Origin: an uncultured Oscillospiraceae bacterium
Lineage (GTDB): Bacteria; Bacillota; Clostridia; Oscillospirales; Oscillospiraceae
Direction: 5' to 3'
DNA length: 7,766 nt
Assembly: GCA_934668605.1 (NCBI GenBank)
Contig: CAKUNY010000090.1
Span: 1 to 7,766, forward strand
Part shown: positions 1 through 5,849 of the stretch, in pieces
Numbering within the stretch: the stretch's first letter is position 1
How the letters are laid out: each line of letters opens with the position of its first letter
Notes under the pieces: generated by a model
What the model was told of the DNA's origin: nothing
Seen by the model: the letters and a program-made list of their open reading frames with translations, nothing else
The model's database searches: none
Position numbers and translations under genes: made by a program

Positions 1-1673
1 GACTGATCCTTCATCGTCAATTTTCCGTTAGCTATAAATATGCCGCCCGCTGCATGACGTGAATTCACATACATATGTGCATACTCAGATCGATTCGGAG
101 TCGAACAGTGTTCAATTTTCGCATGACCACTCATAATGGCTTGTCCATTCACTACATAAACACCGCCGGCTACAGCAGGGCCGCTGCAACCAGAAATCTT
201 AGCATAATCCGTCATAGCAAAGCTGATAAAGTTTTGGGGATCATCCGTAGGCCTAGGATTAGGGCTAACAGAAGGCGGCATTCCCGTCTCGACTGCAACG
301 CCATCTACTGAATAGACGTTATTGTTAGCAACAATCAGAGTTTTGCAATTGAGGATTGAAGCATAATTACTCATGGTAACCGAATCGATGGCATCCACTA
401 CACCTCGAGTTTTGGATGTACACTCATAAATCGAAGCGTTGTCCCTCATCGTAACGTTTACGCCGGAAATGGATGAAGCCATTTCACTTCCTGTGCTGGT
501 GCAGTTATGGACGGAAGCATCCCCCTCCATGGTAATATCGCCTTTCGTACTCCATATTAAAGAACTCGCACCTTCGCAGTTATATATTTCAGCCTTATCA
601 GATAAAATTATCTTTGAATAAGAGAATATGGTCGAAGTTACCTGATCTTCACCTGGATGACAACGGTTATTATAAATTTTGGCATCACCGCAAATCTGTA
701 CCGAAGCTTCAAGCATCAAGGATTCGCTTGCTTGGGAATTTATGATATTATCACTTGTCTTATTATCATGAATCGTTCCACCATCCATATAGAAACTCAT
801 ACAGTTTATGGTGTTATAAAAGCCGTAATGCCCTGCTTCCACTTCTTCTTCCGGGCCGTTCTCCAGGATTTCGCCGCCGTGCATGGTTACATTAAGCGCG
901 TGAGCCACCTTATTGGGATATCTTTCACCTATCACAGAACGTTTGAAATGTTTCATCCGAATGCCATCATTGATCTCGACTTCTCTCGCGCGTTGGAAGT
1001 TATTGGTATCATATCTCAGATCGCTTTCGACAAGACATATTGCACTTCGCGCACCATCGAATGTCAACAGATCGGATGACATTCCCTCTTGGCCGAGCGT
1101 CAATTTTCCGTTGTCGGTCCCTTCAGTGGATAACCGGAACATTGGTTTTTTCAAAGTAACAGTAACAGGCTTGCCCTCCTGAGCAATGATCGTAATATCG
1201 TCTTTGATATCAAAACTGGTATCGTAAAGTATGTTTTCAGGAGTATAGTTATCAAGCAGGCCGCTTTTAGTCACCGTAATCGTGCCGCCGCCGTTTTCAT
1301 TCAGTGCCGTTACCGCTGCTGCTAAAGATACATTATCTCCTTTGGCACCAGTATTACTTTCGTAGGAGCACAAAGCGATTTCGGTAGGAAGCGGCTCCGG
1401 TGCAGGAGTTTCTGTTTCCTTTTCTGCCGGTGCTGCCGCAGGGTTTTCAACTGCCGGTGCTTCTGCTGCCGGTGCTGCCGCAGGGTTTTCAACTGCCGGT
1501 TCCTCTACAGGCTCTTCCGCCGGTTCCTCTGCCGCTTCTTCTGCTTTCGGTGCATCACCCTGCTCGACAAGAACGGGTGCATCCGCAGATTCTTCCGCTG
1601 CCCATGCCGCTGTCGGCATTATGGGAAGCAGCATGCAGAAACACAGCATGAGAGATAAAAAACGTTTCTTCAA
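1..1673 (-). CDS. Secreted beta-helix repeat surface protein, 3' end cut off by window edge
   Basis: The frame is open without a stop from 1673 down to base 1, giving 557 complete codons of a longer protein. Residues 1-25 form a signal peptide: a KKR n-region, a hydrophobic core rich in Leu, Met and Cys, and an A-W-A cleavage site after residue 25. Residues 26-98 are a Pro/Ala/Glu-rich linker with an 11-residue unit (PAVENPAAAPA) at 59-69 and 73-83. The rest, clearest after about residue 325, repeats a pattern such as MRDNASIYECTS, MSNYASILNCKT and MSGHAKIEHCST, with GG-[VI]-[YF] turns. This is typical of right-handed parallel beta-helix surface proteins of gut Firmicutes. The start is TTG because a GGAGG lies 8 bases upstream; an in-frame ATG at 1688 has no ribosome-binding site and overlaps that GGAGG. 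Any LPXTG, SLH or other anchor would lie outside the window. Adhesion or glycan binding is possible but not shown. The domain call is moderate; secretion is well supported. Confidence 0.85.
   Translation of the reverse strand, partial: MKKRFLSLMLCFCMLLPIMPTAAWAAEESADAPVLVEQGDAPKAEEAAEEPAEEPVEEPAVENPAAAPAAEAPAVENPAAAPAEKETETPAPEPLPTEIALCSYESNTGAKGDNVSLAAAVTALNENGGGTITVTKSGLLDNYTPENILYDTSFDIKDDITIIAQEGKPVTVTLKKPMFRLSTEGTDNGKLTLGQEGMSSDLLTFDGARSAICLVESDLRYDTNNFQRAREVEINDGIRMKHFKRSVIGERYPNKVAHALNVTMHGGEILENGPEEEVEAGHYGFYNTINCMSFYMDGGTIHDNKTSDNIINSQASESLMLEASVQICGDAKIYNNRCHPGEDQVTSTIFSYSKIILSDKAEIYNCEGASSLIWSTKGDITMEGDASVHNCTSTGSEMASSISGVNVTMRDNASIYECTSKTRGVVDAIDSVTMSNYASILNCKTLIVANNNVYSVDGVAVETGMPPSVSPNPRPTDDPQNFISFAMTDYAKISGCSGPAVAGGVYVVNGQAIMSGHAKIEHCSTPNRSEYAHMYVNSRHAAGGIFIANGKLTMKDQ
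1424..1500 (-). repeat. Two 35-bp exact direct repeats in the Pro/Ala/Glu linker
   Basis: Bases 1424-1458 and 1466-1500 are identical over 35 bp, with a period of 42 bp. The period equals 14 codons, so the surface-protein frame is kept. They encode the two PAVENPAAAPA units of the linker. DNA-level identity, not just protein similarity, points to a recent in-frame duplication. Confidence 0.9.
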
Positions 1674-1681
1674 TTCTCTGT

Positions 1682-1686
1682 CCTCC
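1682..1686 (-). promoter_or_regulatory. Ribosome-binding site that decides the TTG start of the surface protein
   Basis: The minus strand reads GGAGG here, 8 bases before the TTG at 1673. The upstream in-frame ATG (1688-1686) overlaps this motif and has no motif of its own, so TTG is the better start. Confidence 0.8.
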
Positions 1687-1786
1687 ATAAGTATAGAATA
1701 TCTATCTGAAAAGCCCATCGCAGGCAGGCGTTGCCTTTGCTGCCGCGACGGTCGGGACAATACGCCGATCGACACGACGGCAGGTG

Positions 1787-1820
1787 TTTGGGAAGAGATG
1801 TGCAATGTTCTCTTCCCAAA
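1787..1820 (-). promoter_or_regulatory. Perfect 12-bp inverted repeat at the 5' end of the surface-protein transcript
   Basis: TTTGGGAAGAGA (1787-1798) and TCTCTTCCCAAA (1809-1820) are perfect reverse complements around a 10-base loop. The -10 box of the minus promoter ends at 1826, so transcription should start around 1819-1822, essentially at the outer edge of this stem. It could be a 5'-terminal stabilising hairpin of the mRNA or a repressor operator just downstream of the promoter. No U-run follows on either strand, so it is not an intrinsic terminator. Confidence 0.7.
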
Positions 1821-1825
1821 GTGAA

Positions 1826-1854
1826 ATTATAGGCGCATTAGGAAAAGAAGTCAA
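1826..1854 (-). promoter_or_regulatory. Sigma-A-type promoter of the surface-protein gene
   Basis: On the minus strand the sequence reads TTGACT (1854-1849), 17 bases, TATAAT (1831-1826). Five of six -35 bases and all -10 bases match consensus with the ideal spacer. The start point near 1819 gives an untranslated leader of about 145 bases before the TTG at 1673, unusually long for a constitutive gene. Confidence 0.85.
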
Positions 1855-2034
1855 GGCCAACCTTAAGTTCCAGAACGAGACGAATACGCGGAAAGTGATA
1901 ATAACTCCACATTGTGTTATTGTGATATATTATGAATGTACTTGATTCAAAATCCTGATATCTGTGCAGAGAAAGACATCTCTTCTGCTCTGGATAGATT
2001 TGAAAAACTCTGTGCTGATATCAATAAAGCACTT

Positions 2035-2065
2035 TGATAGCATCCCCTGATAGCTTTTTGATAGC
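2035..2065. repeat. Three direct copies of TGATAGC
   Basis: TGATAGC occurs at 2035-2041, 2048-2054 and 2059-2065, and the first and third are both preceded by TT and followed by A. Spacings are 13 and 11 bp, roughly one helical turn, as in an array of protein-binding sites. No function is known from the sequence alone. Confidence 0.6.
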
Positions 2066-2095
2066 AGAAAGTCGGATACCCCATAGGATTGGGAT

Positions 2096-2128
2096 AAATG
2101 GCATCAAATCAAGTCAAATGGAATCAAA
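2096..2128. repeat. Two 13-bp direct repeats, period 20 bp
   Basis: AAATGGCATCAAA (2096-2108) and AAATGGAATCAAA (2116-2128) differ at one base and are spaced exactly 20 bp. An intervening TCAAGTC adds a third partial TCAA. The layout resembles short binding-site repeats such as recombinase arm sites, but no integrase gene is present in the window. Confidence 0.6.
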
Positions 2129-2190
2129 CGTTCTATACAAAAAAGCTTAGACTGCATTTCGACTTGGCGAGTGGGAATAAAAATGAAACT

Positions 2191-2229
2191 GCCCGGAAAG
2201 TCTTGTCCTGCAAGGCTTTCCGGGCTTTT
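2191..2229 (+). terminator. Strong intrinsic terminator with no clear upstream gene
   Basis: A 15-bp stem (2191-2205 with 2211-2225, one G-U pair) closes a 5-base loop (TCCTG) and is followed immediately by TTTT (2226-2229). The outer arm is GCCCGGAAAG. On the opposite strand the stem is followed by AGTTTCATTTTT, a much weaker tail, so rightward termination is favoured. The only plus-strand candidates upstream are very short open frames or an unannotated RNA. It also insulates the promoter at 2321 from upstream reading. Confidence 0.85.
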
Positions 2230-2245
2230 CTGTATGCAGCGATGA

Positions 2246-2299
2246 TTGCAGCGCTGCAAGCTGTTTTTCCATCATAAAAATACGTGCGCAGCGCTGCGC
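2246..2299. promoter_or_regulatory. Twin 14-bp palindromes sharing a 10-bp core, 40 bp apart
   Basis: TTGCAGCGCTGCAA (2246-2259) and GCGCAGCGCTGCGC (2286-2299) are each perfect palindromes and share the core GCAGCGCTGC. The cores begin exactly 40 bp apart, close to four helical turns, so both would face the same side of the DNA. They end 21 bp before the -35 box of the promoter at 2321. Paired operators for a dimeric regulator are the simplest reading. A third partial core, AGCGCT, lies at 2326-2331 directly after the -35. Confidence 0.5.
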
Positions 2300-2320
2300 C
2301 GGATACCTTCCTTCCTCGTT

Positions 2321-2349
2321 TTGACAGCGCTTTATATTTATGGTAAAAT
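2321..2349 (+). promoter_or_regulatory. Promoter of the AbiH-like gene
   Basis: TTGACA (2321-2326), 17 bases, TAAAAT (2344-2349): a perfect -35, a five-of-six -10 and an ideal spacer. The predicted start near 2356 leaves a leader of only about 20 bases before the ATG. Confidence 0.85.
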
Positions 2350-2375
2350 TCAGGTAAAACTTGCAACGGAGCGTT

Positions 2376-4121
2376 ATGATGATGGATTCGATCGAGGAAA
2401 GGCAGCAGACTGACCATGCGGCGCAGGAACTTGTCTGTGTTTGCTGCGGAGAACGGTTTCTTTTCACCCGCGCGCAGCGGGAGCAGTTTGACCTCATGGG
2501 CTGGAACGCACCAAAAAAGTGCCCATCGTGCCGCAAGGAACAGAGAACTGCGCGGGAAAAGGCGGCTGAAGAGGCCAAACGCGAGGCATGGCAGCAGAAA
2601 AAGGCCGCGGACGCAGAAGTCTTCAACGCCTTATTAAAGCAGTGGCCGGTTCTCTCCTACGAGGAGATCCAGCCGAAAAACGATCATGTGCTCTACATTC
2701 TCGGCAACGGCTTTGATCTGATGCACGGCGTAAAGTCGAGCTACTACGAGTTCCGTGATTCTCTCGGCAAGCAGAACGTGCTGAGAACGACGCTTGAAGA
2801 TTATCTGACGCCGGAGGATATCTGGGCTGATTTTGAAAATGCGCTTGCCCAGTTTGATGCTTCCATGATGGGCAGCCGCTTTCTGGTAGACAACTGGCTG
2901 GACGATATGGGCGCTTACAAGCCAGACGCCGGCGCGGCGGAGTATTTTATGGCGATCGAGGCGGCAGCCCAGCCCATCGGGACCATCGCGCAGGAGCTGC
3001 CCCGCCGGTTTCGCATGTGGGTGGAATCGCTCCGCATCGGAACGAAGGAGCGGCCGCTAAAGCAGATGTTCCGGAAGGGCAAGGTGCTGTGCTTTAACTA
3101 TACGGAATTTGTAGAAACGCTCTATGGCATACCGGAGCAGAATGTCTGCTACATTCACGGCTGCCGGAGAAAACGGAAATATCACCCGAAAGACCGGCTG
3201 CTTCTTGGGCATATGCCCGGAGCCAGCGATGCGGCGTTTGCCTTCGCCGAAAAGGAACGGAAAAAGAAGCCGGATTCCTATCGCCGCGCCATGTGCAGCG
3301 CCGCACAGGCGCAGGTGATGCAGCTGATCGCGGACTATGACACGGAGCTCACAAAAGACTGCCGGGAGGTCATCGCGGCGCACGCATCGTTTTTCTCGTC
3401 GCTGCATGAGACGGAGGCGGTCGTCGTCATCGGTCATTCGTTTTCGCCGGTCGACTGGGATTATTTTTCCGAAGTCGCCGCAAACCTCCCGGACAGGAAC
3501 CGCACGCACTGGTACTTCGGCTGTCACGGCCTGCGGGATCTGCATAATCTGGAAAAGCTTCTGCAAAGGCTGGCTCTCGACCGGTCATGCATATCGGTCT
3601 TCCGGACAGATGCGATCCATGCGGCGCCGCTGGCAGAGGAAGCGGTAAAAAATCCGGCCGGGAGCTTTCCGCAGGAGAAGCTTCGCTGCGTTTCCCCGGA
3701 TGGCCGCTGGGCGGTTAAAACCCTTGCGCAATGGCTTACCATCGACGACGGGCAAACGCAAGCCGAAGCATATTCTGTCCAGATGCCGTCAAACCTCTCC
3801 CGGACATTTTTCTTTCCCGGAGGAACCCGCCTCTGCGTCGTCATTCGAGGCGTTGACCCGGCGGTTTTCCTGTTTCATTTGGAGGATGGCCGCTGGCGCT
3901 TTACCGGCGAACTGGAAAGCATGACAAATCAAAGTCTTCTGAACCCGCGGCTTCAGCACGTTTTTCTGACAGATCAGACGCTCTGCTTCGTCTACAGAAA
4001 CCGTGTCCGGAAATATTCCCTTTTGGATGGGACGCTGCTCGAAAACCGGGCGCAGCGCAACGCCGAAAGCTGCCGCTATGAAGGAACGGATATCCGCAGG
4101 AAATTTTTGCGGCGAACCTGA
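2376..4121 (+). CDS. AbiH-like protein with N-terminal zinc ribbon and unknown C-terminal domain
   Basis: This protein has 581 residues. Residues 21-57 carry a zinc ribbon with Cys at 21, 24, 49 and 52 (a further Cys at 23) and the pattern F-x-F-T followed later by K-x-C-P-x-C-R, as in the 'probable zinc-ribbon' family (zf-trcl). A charged helical linker (about 54-80) follows. The core, about 104-400, has AbiH-family landmarks: the loop GNGFDLMHGVKSSY (110-123), FNYT (240-243), YIHG (259-262), LLLGH (275-279) and GHSFSPVDWDYF (353-364). AbiH was described as a lactococcal protein that aborts phage infection; its biochemistry is not settled to my knowledge. From about 435 the chain is beta-rich (for example SPDGRW at 440-445) and not recognised. 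A GGAG at 2368-2371 serves ATG codons at 2376, 2379 and 2382; an in-frame TTG at 2361 lacks one. The gene is monocistronic with its own promoter. The AbiH call is good; a defence role is inferred. Confidence 0.75.
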   Translation: MMMDSIEERQQTDHAAQELVCVCCGERFLFTRAQREQFDLMGWNAPKKCPSCRKEQRTAREKAAEEAKREAWQQKKAADAEVFNALLKQWPVLSYEEIQPKNDHVLYILGNGFDLMHGVKSSYYEFRDSLGKQNVLRTTLEDYLTPEDIWADFENALAQFDASMMGSRFLVDNWLDDMGAYKPDAGAAEYFMAIEAAAQPIGTIAQELPRRFRMWVESLRIGTKERPLKQMFRKGKVLCFNYTEFVETLYGIPEQNVCYIHGCRRKRKYHPKDRLLLGHMPGASDAAFAFAEKERKKKPDSYRRAMCSAAQAQVMQLIADYDTELTKDCREVIAAHASFFSSLHETEAVVVIGHSFSPVDWDYFSEVAANLPDRNRTHWYFGCHGLRDLHNLEKLLQRLALDRSCISVFRTDAIHAAPLAEEAVKNPAGSFPQEKLRCVSPDGRWAVKTLAQWLTIDDGQTQAEAYSVQMPSNLSRTFFFPGGTRLCVVIRGVDPAVFLFHLEDGRWRFTGELESMTNQSLLNPRLQHVFLTDQTLCFVYRNRVRKYSLLDGTLLENRAQRNAESCRYEGTDIRRKFLRRT

Positions 4122-4221
4122 TTCCCGAAAGGCCGCTGCGCGCGCCCTTTGCTATAAGGATTGATACCGCTCCCGCGCCTCGCCATTCAGATGCCCGCGG
4201 GAAAATATACCATAATTTTCT

Positions 4222-4647
4222 CTACTCGTCATATGTTCTGTGCCTATAGTCCTTCCACTGCGGCAGAGGCAGGTTTTCGCGCAGGCTTTTCCCGATATCT
4301 TCGTAGTAATGGATCTTCCGCAGCACGTGGGCGTAGTCCTCTTTTAACTGCGCGAGCTGCGCCGTGACGGAATCCTTTCTCTGCTGCAAAAGCGCCAGAA
4401 TGTCGTCCAGATGGGCGTTTTCGTCCGCTTCATACGAAAAAAACTGTCTGAGTTCAGCAATCGTCATTCCTGTGTTCTTAAAGCAGCAGATCGTCCGGAG
4501 CCGATTTACATGGCCATCCGTGAAAATCCGCTGCCCGGACGGCGTTCTTCCGACATTGGTCAAAATCCCCTCGTCTTCATAATACCGGATGGTCGACGCA
4601 GGGAGCCCGAACAGCTCCGATAGCTCCCGAATCGTATATTCCTTCAT
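4222..4647 (-). CDS. MerR-family regulator, AdhR-like, of the adjacent aldo/keto reductase
   Basis: This is a 141-residue transcription factor. Residues 4-24 form the winged helix-turn-helix start (YTIRELSELFGLPASTIRYYE), 27-43 the wing (GILTNVGRTPSGQRIF), and about 76-120 a long helix for antiparallel dimerisation. The start at 4647 is chosen because GGAGG (4661-4657 on the minus strand) lies 9 bases upstream; a longer frame from 4692 would translate through that site. Cys55, in ICCFKNTGMT, falls at the position of Cys52 of Bacillus subtilis AdhR, the thiol through which that regulator senses aldehydes; Cys54 is next to it. It is divergent from a YghZ-type reductase and shares a control region with an 18-bp palindrome in a 19-bp promoter spacer, the standard MerR layout. 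Inferred role: aldehyde-responsive activator of the reductase that also represses itself. The family is certain; the ligand is inferred. Confidence 0.92.
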   Translation of the reverse strand: MKEYTIRELSELFGLPASTIRYYEDEGILTNVGRTPSGQRIFTDGHVNRLRTICCFKNTGMTIAELRQFFSYEADENAHLDDILALLQQRKDSVTAQLAQLKEDYAHVLRKIHYYEDIGKSLRENLPLPQWKDYRHRTYDE

Positions 4648-4682
4648 CTTTTCACTCCTCCCGGAATTTTTGCTTTTTCCTC

Positions 4683-4713
4683 TTGACTTCAAGTATACTT
4701 GAAGCGATAGGAT
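4683..4713 (+). promoter_or_regulatory. MerR-type promoter of the aldo/keto reductase, 19-bp spacer
   Basis: TTGACT (4683-4688) and TAGGAT (4708-4713) are separated by 19 bp, the overlong spacing that MerR-family activators correct by untwisting the DNA. The 18-bp palindrome (4687-4704) sits almost entirely in the spacer. The weak -10 fits an activator-dependent promoter. Confidence 0.8.
4687..4704. promoter_or_regulatory. MerR operator, 18-bp perfect palindrome
   Basis: CTTCAAGTATACTTGAAG is a perfect palindrome between the -35 and -10 of the rightward promoter. It also covers the -10 (TATACT) of the leftward regulator promoter. One bound dimer could therefore both activate the reductase and repress its own gene. 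Confidence 0.85.
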
Positions 4714-4720
4714 ATGTAAA
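4692..4720 (-). promoter_or_regulatory. Promoter of the merR-family gene
   Basis: On the minus strand the sequence reads TTTACA (4720-4715), 17 bases, TATACT (4697-4692), a strong match. Its -10 is inside the 18-bp palindrome, which predicts autorepression. The start point near 4685 gives a leader of about 38 bases carrying the GGAGG. Confidence 0.75.
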
Positions 4721-4749
4721 GAACATCATCCATGTCAGGAGGAATCATC

Positions 4750-5742
4750 ATGTATCAGGCGCAAAACACACGCTATCAGACCATGCGCTACTCGCGCTGC
4801 GGAAACAGCGGCCTCAAGCTTCCTGCCGTCTCACTCGGCTTCTGGCACAATTTCGGGGACACCTCGCCGTTTGACACCATGAAGCAGCTCTGCTTCACGG
4901 CCTTTGACCACGGGATCACGCATTTTGATCTGGCAAACAACTATGGCCCCGATCCCGGCAGCGCGGAGCGAAATCTTGGCCGCATCCTCCGTGAGGAGCT
5001 GGGCAGCTACCGTGACGAGCTCATCATCAGCACAAAGGCCGGCTACGAGATGTGGGACGGGCCTTACGGAAACTGGGGCAGCAGAAAGTACCTTCTCGCA
5101 AGCCTCGATCAAAGCTTGCAGCGCATGGGGCTTGCCTACGTTGATATTTTCTATCATCACCGCATGGACCCCGACACGCCGCTCGAGGAAACCATGAGCG
5201 CGCTCGCGCAGGCGGTCGCGTCTGGCAAGGCGCTTTACGTTGGTCTTTCCAACTATGACGGCGCGACCCTTGTAAAAGCCGCCAAAATCCTGAGCGACCT
5301 GCACTGCCCGTTCATCATCAACCAGAACCGCTATTCCATCTTCGACCGGACGATCGAGCAAAACGGCCTCAAGGAAACCGCCGCAACGCTTCAAAAGGGC
5401 ATCATCGCGTTCAGCCCTCTGGCGCAGGGGCTGCTGACCGACCGCTATCTGTACGGCATTCCGGCCGACAGCCGCATTAAAACGGACGGACGCTTCCTGC
5501 GCGCGTCAGACTTAACAGGAAAGCGTCTGCGCCAGATCAAAGCCCTCCATGAAATCGCGAGCAGCCGCGGCCAGACGCTTGCTGAAATGGCGCTCAGCTG
5601 GATTCTGCGCGACGGGATCGTAACAAGCGTTCTGGTCGGTGCGTCCAAGCCGTCTCAGATTCTGGATAACATCAAGGCATTGGAGAATACCGCGTTTTCT
5701 GAAGAAGAGCAGACAGCGATCGATCAGATCACAGCGCTTTGA
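4750..5742 (+). CDS. yghZ: YghZ-type aldo/keto reductase (L-glyceraldehyde 3-phosphate/methylglyoxal reductase family)
   Basis: This is a 330-residue cytosolic NADPH-dependent TIM-barrel reductase. The sequence closely follows E. coli YghZ (Gpr): SLGFWHNFG near residue 28, HFDLANNYGPDPGSAE (58-73), STKAGYEMW (94-102), SRKYLLASLDQSLQRMGL (111-128) and PLAQGLLTDRYLYGIP. The catalytic tetrad is D60, Y65, K96 and H137. SVLVGASKPSQILDN near the C-terminus is the usual cofactor-binding segment. Known members reduce L-glyceraldehyde 3-phosphate and methylglyoxal-type aldehydes. The start at 4750 is set by AGGAGG (4737-4742) 7 bases upstream; an in-frame ATG at 4732 lies before that site and is unlikely. 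Length is normal for the family. It is divergent from a MerR regulator, which points to induction by reactive carbonyls. The exact substrate is inferred from the family. Confidence 0.93.
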   Translation: MYQAQNTRYQTMRYSRCGNSGLKLPAVSLGFWHNFGDTSPFDTMKQLCFTAFDHGITHFDLANNYGPDPGSAERNLGRILREELGSYRDELIISTKAGYEMWDGPYGNWGSRKYLLASLDQSLQRMGLAYVDIFYHHRMDPDTPLEETMSALAQAVASGKALYVGLSNYDGATLVKAAKILSDLHCPFIINQNRYSIFDRTIEQNGLKETAATLQKGIIAFSPLAQGLLTDRYLYGIPADSRIKTDGRFLRASDLTGKRLRQIKALHEIASSRGQTLAEMALSWILRDGIVTSVLVGASKPSQILDNIKALENTAFSEEEQTAIDQITAL

Positions 5743-5760
5743 TTTTCCCGAACGGCAGCA

Positions 5761-5789
5761 TTGACGGCTGGCTTCTTTTGTAGTATAAT
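5761..5789 (+). promoter_or_regulatory. Promoter of the hydrolase-rsgA operon
   Basis: TTGACG (5761-5766), 17 bases, TATAAT (5784-5789). It lies 18 bp after the reductase stop, so the following two genes form their own unit. The leader is about 55 bases. A short dyad, TATAA-TCG-TTATA (5784-5796), includes the -10 and may be chance. Confidence 0.85.
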
Positions 5790-5849
5790 CGTTATACATC
5801 GTTTGTTATAGATTAAGTATTACAGATTACATCAAAAGGAGAACTGTAT

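Larger units (their letters stand above)
1855..2190. other. Intergenic stretch without a convincing gene
   Basis: This stretch lies between the leftward surface-protein promoter and a rightward terminator. It is richer in A+T than the flanking genes. It holds only short open frames: a 33-codon frame at 1936-2037 starting ATG, lacking a ribosome-binding site and preceded directly by an in-frame stop, and a 46-codon frame at 1805-1945 that runs through the opposite-strand promoter. Neither has recognisable homology. Two direct-repeat clusters (2035-2065, 2096-2128) lie near its right end. It may be the remnant of a lost gene or element, or hold a small RNA ending at the terminator at 2191-2229. 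Confidence 0.5.

Noticed and set aside
657..1079. 140-codon plus-strand open frame opposite the surface protein
   Set aside because: Shadow of the minus-strand gene, which has a signal peptide, repeats, promoter and ribosome-binding site; the plus frame has none of these.
1805..1945. 46-codon open frame on the plus strand
   Set aside because: It runs through the inverted repeat and the consensus minus-strand promoter and has no ribosome-binding site; probably chance.
1936..2037. 33-codon open frame on the plus strand starting ATG
   Set aside because: No ribosome-binding site, an in-frame stop directly upstream, no recognisable homology. Kept only as a possible gene remnant.
2361..2375. TTG at 2361 as the start of the AbiH-like protein
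   Set aside because: No ribosome-binding site before it; a GGAG at 2368-2371 serves the ATG codons at 2376-2384 instead.
4122..4221. Possible bidirectional terminator between the convergent AbiH-like and merR genes
   Set aside because: Only weak stems are visible (AAAGG with CCTTT around a GC-rich loop; CCCGCG with CGCGGG around 18 bases) and neither is followed by a T-run.
5752..5780. Terminator of the aldo/keto reductase (GGCAGC/GCTGGC stem followed by TTCTTTT)
   Set aside because: The stem is short with a mismatch and it overlaps the -35 box of the next promoter; too weak to call.
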